Of a stretch of 64,000 bases of DNA, positions 22,001 through 33,129 are shown one piece after another. The stretch lies in the NCBI GenBank assembly GCA_001972305.1, contig BDDD01000355.1, positions 186,001-250,000 on the forward strand. Reading direction: 5' to 3'. Source of the DNA: Cephalotus follicularis (lineage: Eukaryota > Streptophyta > Magnoliopsida > Oxalidales > Cephalotaceae). Position numbers and translations under genes: made by a program. The notes beneath the pieces are model-generated. The model was not told the DNA's origin. It ran no database searches and was given only the letters and a program-made list of their open reading frames with translations. How positions within the stretch are numbered: the stretch's first letter is position 1; every line of letters starts with the position of its first letter.

Positions 22001-22681
22001 TCAAAAAATCGGTGCAGCTTCCGGTATCAAATCAATCAAGAACTCTATCTCTCTGTCTGGTGGCAACGAAGACAAATCCCGAGGAAAAACATCTCCGAAC
22101 TTGCAAACCACTGGAATATCTTCCAGTTCTGGCCGCCATCTGTCTGTATAGAGCATATGTGCCAGAAACCCCTGGCATCCCTGTCGTAACAATCTGTCCG
22201 CATGCAAAGCCGAAATCATTGGAACAAACAATGGCTCTAAGGTGCCAAGAAACCGAAAAGGTGGTCATCCCGGAGGACTGAAGACCACTACTTTCCGAGG
22301 ACAATCCACCTGAGCAAAGCTAACAGACAACCAATCCATGCCAAGAATCACATATGGGCTATCCATCGGTAAAACAATAAGATCGGCTAACAAGCAATGA
22401 TCATCAATCTCTACAATACAATCTCTACACACTCGATCGGTGGTCGCTGACTCACCGAGAGGTGTGGATACCTCCATCAAGAAAGGAAGGTACTCATGTC
22501 TCATACCAACATGGGAGACAAAATGAAATGCAATGAATGAATGGGATGAACCCGAATCAATAAGAACTCGTGCTGGACGCTGAAAGAGTCGAATGCTACC
22601 TCCAATCATAACATCGGACCCTGCTGCAGCACTCGGTTCCATAGAAAACACTCTAGCCTGAACTGTCAAAGCAGAACTCAA
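22001..22681 (-). pseudogene. Aspartic protease and protease-RT linker, element D
   Basis: Minus strand, frame shared with RT. The retropepsin active-site motif is ARVLIDSGSSHSFIA. YVILGMDWL follows near the end of the domain. Stops at 22265-22267 and 22001-22003 break the polyprotein frame. The linker has DIPVVCKFGDVFP and SLPPDREIEFLIDL, the conserved Gypsy pre-RT segment. The enzyme would cut Gag-Pol during particle maturation. Confidence 0.9.
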
Positions 22682-23710
22682 AGGCTGCTCCCCCTAGACT
22701 GCGAAGTCCCACTGGAAGAATACGGTACACTAGCTGTCGATCCCGGTAGAGGAGGTGCCCGCTGTGTCTGATCAAATCCTCTAGGATGAGGACTCCGAGG
22801 ACAATCTCTAGCAATGTGGTCGGAACCACCACAAACCAAGAAATGGCCCAAGAACCCTCTACAATTCTCAAAAGTATGGTTGGTCTTCTGACAATGCACA
22901 CAAGGAGCCGTAGCACTCTGATTACCGCTCTCAGAGAGTCTGGAGGGTGTGCCCTGACTAGGTGTTGAAGATCGGTTTCCTCGACGGGCGTTCCTCGATC
23001 TGCCTTTCCTCCGAAAATAGGACAGGTTCCCGCTATCTTGATTGCTAACATGAGAACCAGGTGAGGGGCTACTATCAGTCTTCTATGATTTAACACTGCC
23101 ACTGTCACTACCACTCTACCAAGAAGAAGGAGTAGACCTGGTGCGGGCTATATCTCTCATTAATTTAGCCTTAGCTGCAATATCCTCAAGCTACATAGCC
23201 CGGGAAGAAATATTTGATATGGAGGTCAAACCCAAGGGAGTCAGTTGCCTCCTCAAATCCAGTCTCAGTCCCCGAAGAAACTTCTTTGCTCTACGCTCTT
23301 TGCCTTCCACTAAGTATGGGGCAGATTGGCTAACTGCATGAATCTTGCCTCATGCTCAGCAACTGTCATGTTTCCTTTCACCAAGTTAGCAAATTCAATC
23401 TCTCTTCTGTCTGTGTCTACCTGTGGGTAGTACCTTGCATTGAATTCTCTTTTGAAGGCATCCCAAGGGCGGACTGTACCATTCCTTGTCCAATCTGTGT
23501 AAACCTTAGCCCACCAATGCTCAACTTCACTTGGAGCATATACACTGCCAATACCAATCTCTGTTCATCATCACATCCCATGACCTCAAAGATCTTCTCC
23601 AATTGAATTAGCCAAGACTCAGCAAGGGTAGGATCAGGGAGTCCTACAAACGCTGGAGGCTGCAACTTTCGAAAGAGGCTCAACAACAGGATGATCAGAT
23701 TCAATCACTT
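22682..23710 (-). pseudogene. Gag of element D
   Basis: The minus strand from about 23704 reads LQPPAFVGLPDP, AESWLIQLEKIFEVMGCDDE and onward, the capsid core of Tekay-type Gag. Frame changes follow near 23560. The C-terminal part at 22899-22678 holds a zinc-knuckle region with HCQKTNHTFENC and CGGSDHIARDC; one Cys of the second knuckle appears lost. It lies 130 bp after the PBS and directly before protease. Confidence 0.85.
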
Positions 23711-23838
23711 TCAATTCCAATATCAATCTCTTTTTCAATAACCAATGGCATGAATAAGCAAGAACATATAACATGCAAATCCATTCAATCAATCTCAATC
23801 AACGCATTAATATACTTAGCTAGCAAGCCGACCAATGT

Positions 23839-23849
23839 CTCTGATACCA
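23839..23849 (-). other. Primer binding site of element D (initiator Met tRNA type)
   Basis: On the minus strand TGGTATCAGAG lies three bases after the LTR end (GGTGTTACA). This is the common initiator-tRNA-Met complement of plant retrotransposons and fixes the minus orientation. Confidence 0.9.
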
Positions 23850-23852
23850 TTC

Positions 23853-26332
23853 TGTAACACCCTGCGCCCGCAGGGCGGACATGTGGCATTACTCTCAATC
23901 CAATACACAATACAATGGTCGGGACTAGCAATATAAAAATGCGAAAAACCTTAAAACTTTGCAATACATATCATTTACGGAAGATACAATACAATGATCT
24001 ATTCATACGATGCAATACAATACAAATCCTTTACAATACTAGTCTTTTACAATATCATTATCAATCTTTCAATACAGCATTTCAATCCTTCATTACAGTA
24101 ACCCACAACCAGCTCTGCAATACCCAAGCAGTCGTGCAATCACAACGAGTCTTCAATCCTTCTGTCCGCTGCCACCTACTGCCCTACCTATGCCACACAC
24201 AAGGTACAACACAGCCCCACCCCAAAGGATGGGGTTAGCCACACTGGCTAAGTAGAAACCTCATGCAGCATGTATGCATGTACAGTGTGCAATATCGGTA
24301 ACAATCTATGCAATAACAATGTGCGGTGTACAATATCAATGCATGACATGGTAAATACATATGTACAGTTAGAGATCAGACTACCTGTATGACAATGGCC
24401 TATAACAGAGCATACGGATAGGATCTATAACAATCAATCAATGGCAGACACTCAGTGGTGGTGTATCAAACACCCAATCAATAAATCGATATCCTATAGA
24501 GCATGCGACCTCGGGTCAATACAATGTCAATCAATAGCAATGATCAATCCCACGGAAGGTAGTCCTTCAAAAAAGGTGGGAGATCTATCTACTGCTCTCA
24601 GACTGATCAGGTCTGGAACTCGTAGATCTTCCAGCCTATGGCTGGGTCAATACAATCTCAATGAGCTACAACCGAGGGAGCTACTGATACCGTTAGGGAG
24701 CTACGACTCTCAAGGGAGCATCAATCGACAATCAATTAATAGGCTCAACCATTAGGGAGCAACAATCAATATCGCTCGTCAGCAGGTCAATACAATACAA
24801 TAAATGAAACGATCGACATAATAGGTGGATTGAGTCAACAACCTAACATGCAGACACGAATCATCAGGTCGCTCTATAGGATTCATACAATACAATCAAT
24901 CATGTGATCACTGTATCAATACAACATTGAAGCAAAGCCAATAAGTGGTGGTGTCTATTGGAGAAATGGGAACGTGCGTCCATTTTACCGACTTAGACTC
25001 ACAAAACGACTTATGACTCAATAATCAATCAATCAATCAGTCAATCAATCAATTAGTAACCGCTAAGCGGTGACAACCGAATCGACGGAATAGGAATGAA
25101 CATCTATTTGGTCAATGAAAGTCACTGAGTCGTCACCTATCGCTCAAGTTATCACTCTATCAATTTATCAATTCGATCTTCGAAAACCATTGAAAACTGT
25201 GTTTTAAACGCTTGAATACCTCAAGTAAGGCTCAGGTTAATTGGCAATGTGAAAAGGGTTGAAAAACCAGCTTTAACAGTTAAAAACTCCACTTAGCCCG
25301 AAAGGCGTCGATGTCCTTAGCCAAAGACATCGATACGTATCAGGGCATGCCTTTAAAAATGGTAGAAGGACATCGATGTCTTTAAAAGACATCGATGTCC
25401 TTCTCAATTTGGCCGAAGACGTTGATGTCCTTGGACAAAGACGTCGACGCATTTCAATAAAAATGGCCTGGGAATGCACATCGATGTCTCGCGTTGATGC
25501 CTTCTCTGGGGAAAGGCATCTCAAGAAAAAGACGTCGATGTCTTTGAAAGACATTGATGTCTTTGCTGTGAAATCAAGGAGGCTGCATCCCAAAGCGAAA
25601 GACATCGATGTCCATGGGCAAGGGGATCAATGTCTTTGCTGGGAATGACCGATTTTTCTGCAGAAAACCAGCAATTTTCAAGCCAAAATCCAACCAAAAC
25701 CATTCTTTAAGAAATCAAGGGTTAAAATCAATCTTTAAGGTTAGTAAAACTAGTTACAACCTTCAATTTAACATTTCAATCTTTCTATTTACAATTTGGT
25801 CAAGGATTTGCTAAAAACCCTAAAAACCCCCAATTCATTCAATACACTCAATTCAATCATTCAATACAATCAATTCAATTCAATCACTCAATAAAAGCAG
25901 TAGGCAATTCGGTAAGAAGTTCTACCTATCACTGAAGCTTCAAAAGTTGAGCTTCCAATCAATCGATCGGCAGAAATCGCCCAATAACCCACTACTTTCT
26001 TGTTCAATCGGCAGTCGACAACTTGCAATTGGTATCCTTGTTGAAGGAGATGCAATCCAGCTGCTAGGGAGATGGAGGGAGGCTGCCAGCAAGAGAGAGA
26101 GAGGGAGAAGAATGAAAGAATGAGAGGATGAGAGTGAGAAATTGACTTATATAGTCAATTCGACCAACTCTCTGAAACTCAGCCCGGAATCCCGAGTATA
26201 CGTGCATAAAACCAATACAATATCGATAGGTATAGGAATACCTCAATTCAATACAATACAATATAGTCCGATACAGTACAATACAGTACAATGTATGCAT
26301 GAACAGTTCCAAAGGGAATTCGGGTCGTTACA
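23853..26332 (-). repeat. 5' LTR of element D
   Basis: This is the 2480-bp partner of the LTR at 16018, from TGTAACACCCTGCGCCC to GGGTCGTTACA. It has a single copy of the 122-bp block that is doubled in the other LTR. Its array of GACATCGATGTC words lies at 25302-25640. Confidence 0.9.
25302..25640. repeat. GACATCGATGTC word array, second LTR of element D
   Basis: It has the same 12 positions as the array at 17577-17915, with single-base differences: GAAGACGTTGATGTCC against GACGTCGATGTCC, AAAGACATTGATGTCTTT against ACATCGATG, and GCGTTGATGCC against GCGTCGATGCC. Several changes between the two LTRs are CG to TG or CA inside the core. Confidence 0.92.
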
Positions 26333-26984
26333 TTTAAACTTTAATTTCAATTAATAACCAACGACATGGTATTAGTTCAGATTGTGTACTAATATTTGGT
26401 TAACTGCAAATGGGGATAGCCAAAATATTCATAAAAGCCCTTTGATATGACGCTTCGATTTCTTGAATGACACTTATTATTTTGTTATTAATTGAAAATA
26501 AAGTTTAAATTTCTAAGCGTTTGTGTAGGATGTCCTCTGAGTAGGAATAGTTCTTTCTTAGTAGTAGGTTGTTGGGGTGGTAAGGGCAGAAATAACATAA
26601 GTCTCGTTTAGACCATCGGTATTGTGAGGACCAGTCCCTCAGGAAGCCACCTCGGACGAATCGCCTGGCAGGAAGGAGGAATTTCCCATCTCCTCTAAGC
26701 CAAAACAATGCTACAACACATAGCAGGGAAGAAACAAAACAGGAAATGGCATAACTATAAATAACGCATACATAAAACCATTCAAAAACTCACCGTTTAA
26801 CTAAAGGAAACACGCACCACAACCACTGCCAAAACGCACCGTTCCACTAAAGGAACGTGCCAGGGGAGGGAGCCAGGGCAGAGAACACAACATTACGTCT
26901 TGCCACGGGTCCCGGGCAGGGGATGCCAACATCACACAACACAACATGACAAACACAAGCCAGGCCTGCACCTCCATCCTAAGA

Positions 26985-27130
26985 CATGCCTTCCCCGGAC
27001 GAGCCATCCTCGAGCATGTCCTCATTGGACGACTAACCTTGGACATGACCTCCCCGGGCATGTCCTCCCTGGACAACACGTTCTCCTCGGAAGTCTCCTC
27101 GGACAACATGTTCTCCTCGGACAGAGCCCG
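26985..27130. repeat. Cluster of CATGTCCTCNNNGGAC-type words
   Basis: About six related words occur in 145 bp: GAGCATGTCCTCATTGGACGA, GGACATGACCTCCCCGG, GCATGTCCTCCCTGGACAAC, GTTCTCCTCGGAAG, CTCCTCGGACAACATG and TTCTCCTCGGACAG. Each contains a short inverted repeat (GTCC...GGAC). The style resembles the TCGA arrays but the word is different. Confidence 0.7.
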
Positions 27131-27889
27131 ACGTCAAGTGCCAGACCACAACATAAATCAAGCTAGCCTTAATAACCCTGAGGTCAGGACACGAGCCCCA
27201 TAGGTTGACCCCCACCCCGAGGAGATCCCCCAACCTGCCCGACCTCGGGTAACCTTCTCGATAAACAAGCAGAAGATTGTAACATAACGTTTCAAATAAA
27301 AACACGAAATCTCATCATTAAACACAACAAATCATCTCAAGAATACATCATATTATCGTTTCAAAATAATATATATCATGTTCACAAAATATCATCCCCT
27401 GTCCAAAAGCCAGGGACCCATACAAAAGAATAACATATCCTCCTCAGGCCGAGGACCATACAACAAAAGAATAAAACCCATATGCCCCCATGAATGCATG
27501 CAAGGACAAGCCCGTGAAGCCGACAGCTCTGCTCATCCTCCGCAGACTACCTTATCAACCCAAAAGACTGCCCTGGCAGCCACAACAGCTTCCTCAGCAA
27601 AAACAACTGGGAGGGGATTAGTCCAAATGACTAGTGAGCAAGAACAAGCATTCTCCAGAGCATCCACAACCACTGGACGCACAAGGAAAAATATATAAAC
27701 AAGCCCCACTGGGCAAAACAGAACAAGTCAGAGGTAAACAGAAGGAACACAAACTCAGGAATATCACAAGGCTCCACTCCTCGGAGTTTTCCAAAGGAAA
27801 AGAGAGTCAACATCAATAAGCGGAGGATTCCAACAAAAGATAACAACACAAGTAAAACAACTGTGCCCAAGATAAACAAGAGAAGAGGA

Positions 27890-28175
27890 ACAACACCACA
27901 ATATCCCGTGGTCAGCCCCCATACCTGGCAAAACATACACATCTATCCAGGCCATAACTCGCTAACTTCTATTCGGACCTCGTCCGCTAGTATCTATCCG
28001 AGCCACAGCTCGCTATCCACCACAGTATCCGTGGTCTGCCGCCATACCAGGCCAAACACACACACCACCTATCCAGGCCTTGCCTGCTAGAATCTATCCG
28101 GACCTCATCCGCTAGTATCTATTCGGGCCACAGCTCGCTAGTATCTATCCGAGCCACAGCTCGCTAACCCCGGCC
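27890..28175. repeat. Tandem repeats with CTATCCGAGCCACAGCTCGCTA core
   Basis: Successive units of about 24-30 bp have the pattern TATCTATCCG, then AGCC, ACAGCTCGCTA or ACCTCGTCCGCTA. They lie near 27965, 27990, 28090, 28115 and 28143. A longer unit with ATCCCGTGGTCAGCCCCCATACC (27903) recurs near 28027. There is no coding meaning that I can see. Confidence 0.75.
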
Positions 28176-29170
28176 AAATGGAAAGGAACAGAGAACACCC
28201 TTGCACTCACACTCAGCATACCATCATAGACAATAGTACACCGCAGATCCAGGTCTGGAACCCGGGGGCAGTGCCCACATAGCCTCCCATCATAGACAAT
28301 GAGAAAACTAAGGGGAGTTGATTCTCGGATGTACCCTTTACCACCGACCGTAACCCATGCATCCCATCCGCATATCTCGGTGCATCCCACATATCAGAGG
28401 AACCAAGAATAAGAAGAAGATCGTCTGACACAAACAACAACCGTCAGAGGAACAACATACATTCAACCCAAGAACCATCTGAGCTCTCAAGCTCTGCCAA
28501 GAACAGGATAACAACATAAACAAGGGTAACAGGGATCCAATCCCACAGAAAACGATTAACCAGAGGTTAACAACAGGCACACGAAATATCAAGTAAAATA
28601 AAGAGGAGAATGTCCCACTCACAAATCACCTCGAGCTACCGTCGACCAACCCCAAGATGCTCTGTCACAGCAACAGGTTCCTCGTCTGCAAACTAACACA
28701 TATCAGATCGAGAAGAAGACATAACACATGCATGAACAGAAAACACAACTAGCCAAACCAGGCCATCATCCTCCTCCTCGGCCCCAGCGTAACGTGCCAC
28801 CACACAACACAAACCAGGGAAGAGGAGAGCTCACCTTCACAACTCAAAAGCAAAAGAAGGCAACCAAAACACTCACGGAAGAAGGGGAAAGAAGAAGAAG
28901 AAACCAGCTCTCTCTTACTTATCTCTCTCAAAGCTGAACTCCACTTTCCAAGAAGGCACTGCCAGCCCACTTACCAACTCCCATCTTATCATCATCACCT
29001 TGGAAAAAACACAAAGCTTCTCCAAGAAGCTAATCCATATATCATATAATAATCCAAACTAATCATGTCCACATGTTTAAATAACTTACCATAATTCCCA
29101 CTTAAGTCCTTTCCATGTGCCAAACAAGACTTTAATTTATAATCCTCTAAAACAGGTATGGGGTATTACA

Positions 29171-31290
29171 GGAATTATATCTACGCTAGCTAGGTGGTTT
29201 AGTATACTTGGATGTAGTGAGATAAAAACTTTAAAATCATTAATAATGAATAAATTGTGTAGGGTTATGTCTTCACGTACCCTTAATGGTTCATAAACTA
29301 GTAATAATTCAAATAGAGATAAGGAATTAGATGAAAGAATAAAACAATGGCAAAATTGGAAACCTCCAAAAATTTCAAACAAAGAAATTTATAAGTATAA
29401 TCTATTTAATTTTACTGAAAGAATTCAAACCATTGAACAAACTAAAAAAAAAATTAAGACTCCGCAAAATATTCAGTTATTAGATGATAAAACCATTAAA
29501 GAATTAGCTAAAAATTTTAAAAATATTCACTTTGCCTTAGTTCAAGTAACAATTAAACCATTAACAAGACAATGTTGAAACACTTTTGTCTTGGCATGCC
29601 TCTGTAATGCTAGACATTTAAATTTTGATGATTCATTAATTCGAGTAATTGAAACAAGTCTATGTAATGGACCTATCTTCTTTGATTGGTATCAAGATTT
29701 AACTATTTCTCTAATTGATAAAAATATTCTAGAAACCTTAAAGATCAATATTAAGCTCTATGGTTACAATATGTTCCCTGGATCTGAAATCATTGCAATA
29801 ATTCCTCATGTTCATTATAAAACTACTAATTCAATTTGTCCCAAATCATTAGTAAATTTAACAGAAAGAGAAAACACTATAATGAGATGTGTAACAAGTG
29901 ATTCAAACATTTTAATTCCTCAAAAAATCAAATGGAGTGATATTAATATTCATGAGGACTGGTCCTTATAATCCGGCATTATCGGTCATAGTCACGAAAA
30001 TATTGAAAACACTTCTTTACATTCAATAATCAAACTGAAGAAGGTTTAGTAAAAATTAGGTTTGATAAAACAATTAAAAACAATTCTCCTTCGACTTCAG
30101 AAAAATTAAAAGAAAATTTTAATTATTTAAACTTTTGTGATGAAAAATTAGATAAAAATTATCAATACCATCCATATAGATCGTCCACTTCTAGCATAAC
30201 ATCCGGATAATCAAATTATTTTGACACAAAAACTAAACTATCGAAAATTTTAAATCAGTCAAATATTTTAAAAGGAATTTATACTCAAGATGATTCTAAA
30301 AATTCAGACGAAGCTATTTCCCCTACATATTCTGAGATGAAACATCTGTCTCAGTTTATGATTATTAGAATATATAGACCATTTGAAATTAATAAGGATT
30401 TAATAAGAAAAGACTTTCTCCATTAAAAAAATAAACGGAAAAGATACAACTTCTTTGAAAAATACTCTAAAACTGAACAAAATAATATTAGAACGGCATG
30501 GTACGAGTACATGAATAAAATCAAAGCTCATGTTATGTTTTTCAATTATTTACCAATTTATATTAATCAACAAGAAAATAAGAAAAATTTAATGATAAAA
30601 AAACTACTACAACTTGGTTAACCGCTGACAATAAAACAATAGAAGCAATTCATCCACCGTCTGAAAAAATTCATATTAACATTCAAAATAGTAAAATTCA
30701 AGCAGCACCATTTGAATTACAAAATGAGGCTACTAATGTCCCAATAACTACAAGTGAGACTAATAAAATTATTGCACAAAATAATTATACAAACAAATAC
30801 CCTCAAACTATAGGATCACAATTATCTAGAATAGAAAACACCATCCAAAAGGTTAAAGAAATTAAATAAAAACTCATAAAACTAAACCATTATTTACACC
30901 ATATAGAATTCCCCCCCACTCAAATTCAACAATTAACACTGAATGAGGTAAATCAAAGATTAAAATAATTGCTGGTCGTCCTTGATACACCGACAACATC
31001 TACTCCTCGAGCTCCTCAAAAGGACAAAAACAAAATAATAAGTGTCATTCAAGAAATCAAAGCATCTTCGAATGATTCAGTCCAAAATATTAATAACCAA
31101 TTATCTGCAATAAAAATTAAACCATTAACTTCATATTACTATAGACCAACATATCCAGATTTACAAATTGAACAAAGGGAAAAATTTACCTAAGCATCAT
31201 ATCAAAGTGGAACAATTTATGAATGGAACATTGATATAATGAATGAGTATCATATCATTAATAAATTACAAGAAATGACTATGGTAAGTG
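29171..31290 (+). pseudogene. Endogenous pararetrovirus (Caulimoviridae) fragment, decayed
   Basis: An AT-rich plus-strand block with many stops and frameshifts. The part around 29440-29970 resembles the 30K-type movement protein of plant pararetroviruses; its longest open piece is 29591-29971. The part at 30180-31195 resembles the following coat-protein-side region of the same polyprotein. A run beginning RPTYPDLQ at about 31144 and an EWNID segment near 31220 are characteristic. No protease, RT or RNase H is in the block, so only the 5' half of a viral genome is represented. The assignment is from residual motif similarity; genus (for example florendovirus-like or petuvirus-like) is left open. 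Such copies are common fossils in plant genomes. It is not functional. Confidence 0.7.
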
Positions 31291-32712
31291 ATATGGGAAA
31301 ATTTCTAGACAAAGAAGGCACTGACACGTGTCCTTTGGCACACAAACACATGGGCAAAACGCCCAGGATTGTGGTAGTAATGGAGAGTTAACTCCTCCAA
31401 TCAAAGATGAGGAAACGCCTGACGTTTCCAAGGGACCAATAACTCCTTCATGATGATGAGCAATTTCTTAGCATAAAAATATGTTGTTTTTAAGGATTTA
31501 ATTATTATGTTTTTATGCTTGGAATAGATTACGGCGGTTGTATTGTATTGATTTTCAAGTATAAGGGCAAAATGATCAAAGTGCATCAATACTCGTTCAA
31601 TTGGCAAAAAATTAAGAGACTAAAACTTCAGTTTTGCAGAATTTGCATCAAAGCACTGACGGGTTCACACAAAGCGTCGACGCTTAGATATAAAACGCTG
31701 GCGATTTTAAAGAAAGCATCGACGCTTAAGAGTTGCTCTTCACCAAACTACATGCTCTTCAAGTTTGCTCCGTTTTATCAAGTCTACTTTAGTCTTACCA
31801 ACTTCTCGACTCTGCTAATGGAATTTCATAGTCTGCTCTGCCCCATTACCATCACCGCAAGTCTACACCTCAAAGTCTACCCCGCTATATTCAGACATGC
31901 TCTACAAAGTGGTGCTCGACGAGTCTACATTTCAAGTCTGCTTGGCATCTCTACTTAGTTGCTAGCTTGCTAGTCTGCAAGGTTGGTTCTCTGCTAAGTT
32001 GGTGCTCTGCTAGTCTACTAGTCTGCCAGTCTGCCACTTTGCTGCTTTGCCATTTTGCTAGTCTAATCTTCAATTGTTATGAGGTCTGCCTTTGCTTGTC
32101 TCAAGTATGCTCTGCCAGGTTGTGCTCTACATTGATATAGATAGTCTACTGGTCTGACACTTTGCTTTCAACTCTCACGAGGTCTCTACTGTCAAAGCTA
32201 AAACAAAATTGTGTTAAGCAGCGACGCTTAAAATGATACCGTCGACGCTTAACCATTCAAGTGCCATTTGTTATATGCGAATGCCAGCGATTTGGTTCAA
32301 TGTAGAGTCTGCCTTTCCTGTTTTGTTAATTCATTATTTGGATGCTTTAATTTATGTAAAGTCTTAATTCTGCCCGCATAAGCGTCGATGCCTTGTGATA
32401 TAGTGTCGACGCCTTCAACGTTTTCAGTGTTTTTGATTATTCTCATCGACGCTTAACGTCGACACTTTTAGCGTTTTTTCGTCATAAACGTTGATGCCTT
32501 CATTCATAGCGTCGACACTTACAACGCTTGTTCAACCAGTTAGTTATTTTTGCATGTTTAGGATTAGAAATCAATAATCAATTTCAAGATCGCATACTTC
32601 GTCAAGGTTGAATAAATTGAAATTAGTTTAACTTGTTTCCTAGTGTTTGACCCGTTACTGCACAATCGTGCACTTGCGGTATAAATTTAATCCTTTTCAA
32701 AATTCGTGAACA
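31290..32712 (+). repeat. 5' LTR of Athila-like element F (start approximate)
   Basis: The end is set by GTGAACA at 32706-32712, just before the PBS. The start is taken at the loss of pararetrovirus similarity near 31290, where a TG is present but no duplication is visible. The LTR contains many CTCTGC/GTCTGC-type short words (31730-32170). It has AAGCGTCGACGCTT-like words at 31674-31730 and 32218-32527. Confidence 0.55.
31674..32527. repeat. AAGCGTCGACGCTT-type dyad words in the Athila-like LTR
   Basis: About eleven copies. Examples are AAAGCGTCGACGCTTA (31672), AAAGCATCGACGCTTAA (31713), GCAGCGACGCTTAA (32218), ACCGTCGACGCTTAA (32239), TAAGCGTCGATGCC (32389), AGTGTCGACGCC (32402), CATCGACGCTTAACGTCGACAC (32444) and AGCGTCGACACTT (32508). 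The same consensus occurs in solo LTR C, a Tekay-like LTR, not an Athila relative. Confidence 0.88.
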
Positions 32713-32718
32713 AGTTTT

Positions 32719-32736
32719 TGGCACCGTTGCTTGGGA
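32719..32736 (+). other. Primer binding site of element F
   Basis: TGGCACCGTTGCTTGGGA follows the LTR end by six bases. It is close to the TGGCGCCGTTGCCGGGG-type site typical of Athila elements, with a few substitutions. Confidence 0.8.
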
Positions 32737-33129
32737 AACAACGTTTTAGATTAGTTTTAATTTATTCAACTGATTCGTAGTATTTCTAACAAACTCTAAC
32801 TCATTTAATTTCGTTCTTTGCATTCCATTAGTAATTCCCGTAGTACTGTCCGTTATGTAACATTAGGTTATCTGCATACGTTTGAATTAACTAGGTTCTT
32901 TGGCTTGCGTTAGTTAGTGGTATGCTTTGTGCTAGTTTATGACTGACTGGGTATGTGGCCTAAATAATCATTTAGAGAGAATTAACCAATAACCAGCAGC
33001 AATGCAGATGAACGACCCATCCAAACTCTACGCGATAAGTTCTATCCTACAAGGACATCGTAACCGTCCTGTATCCAGTTTCCTGCACCTTAGTGTAACA
33101 ATTTTGAGTTGAAATCCTAGTTCATTACC

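Larger units (their letters stand above)
16018..26332 (-). mobile_element. Gypsy element D (Tekay-like), both LTRs, TSD TTTAA
   Basis: The element is bounded by TTTAA at 16013-16017 and 26333-26337. Its LTRs are 16018-18633 and 23853-26332. On the minus strand the order is 5' LTR, PBS, gag, protease, RT, (RNase H missing), integrase start, solo LTR insertion, integrase end, polypurine tract, 3' LTR. The integrase tail with NKTIPLVDVLWQYHG and LEREDDMRE fits the chromodomain-bearing Tekay/Del branch. Several stops and two internal deletions make it inactive. Both LTRs still match closely, differing by a few bases per hundred, so the insertion is not very old. Confidence 0.88.
26338..29170. mobile_element. 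LTR-like, GC-richer repeat DNA ending GGGTATTACA
   Basis: The stretch ends at 29160-29170 with GGGGTATTACA, the 3' terminus seen on the other Tekay-like LTRs here. From about 26520 it is clearly different from the AT-rich DNA before it. It has word clusters (TCCTCGGACAACATGTT type, 26985-27130) and tandem repeats (27890-28175) but no coding motifs. I could not find the TG start or a target duplication, so it may be a truncated or nested LTR. The open frames here show no family resemblance. Confidence 0.5.

Noticed and set aside
27378..28622. Several overlapping frames of 75-106 codons on both strands
   Set aside because: They lie in tandem-repeat, GC-richer LTR-like DNA, and none has motifs.
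31515..31958. 147-codon frame in the Athila-like LTR
   Set aside because: It consists of CTCTGC/GTCTAC repeat text and TCGA words; noncoding LTR position.
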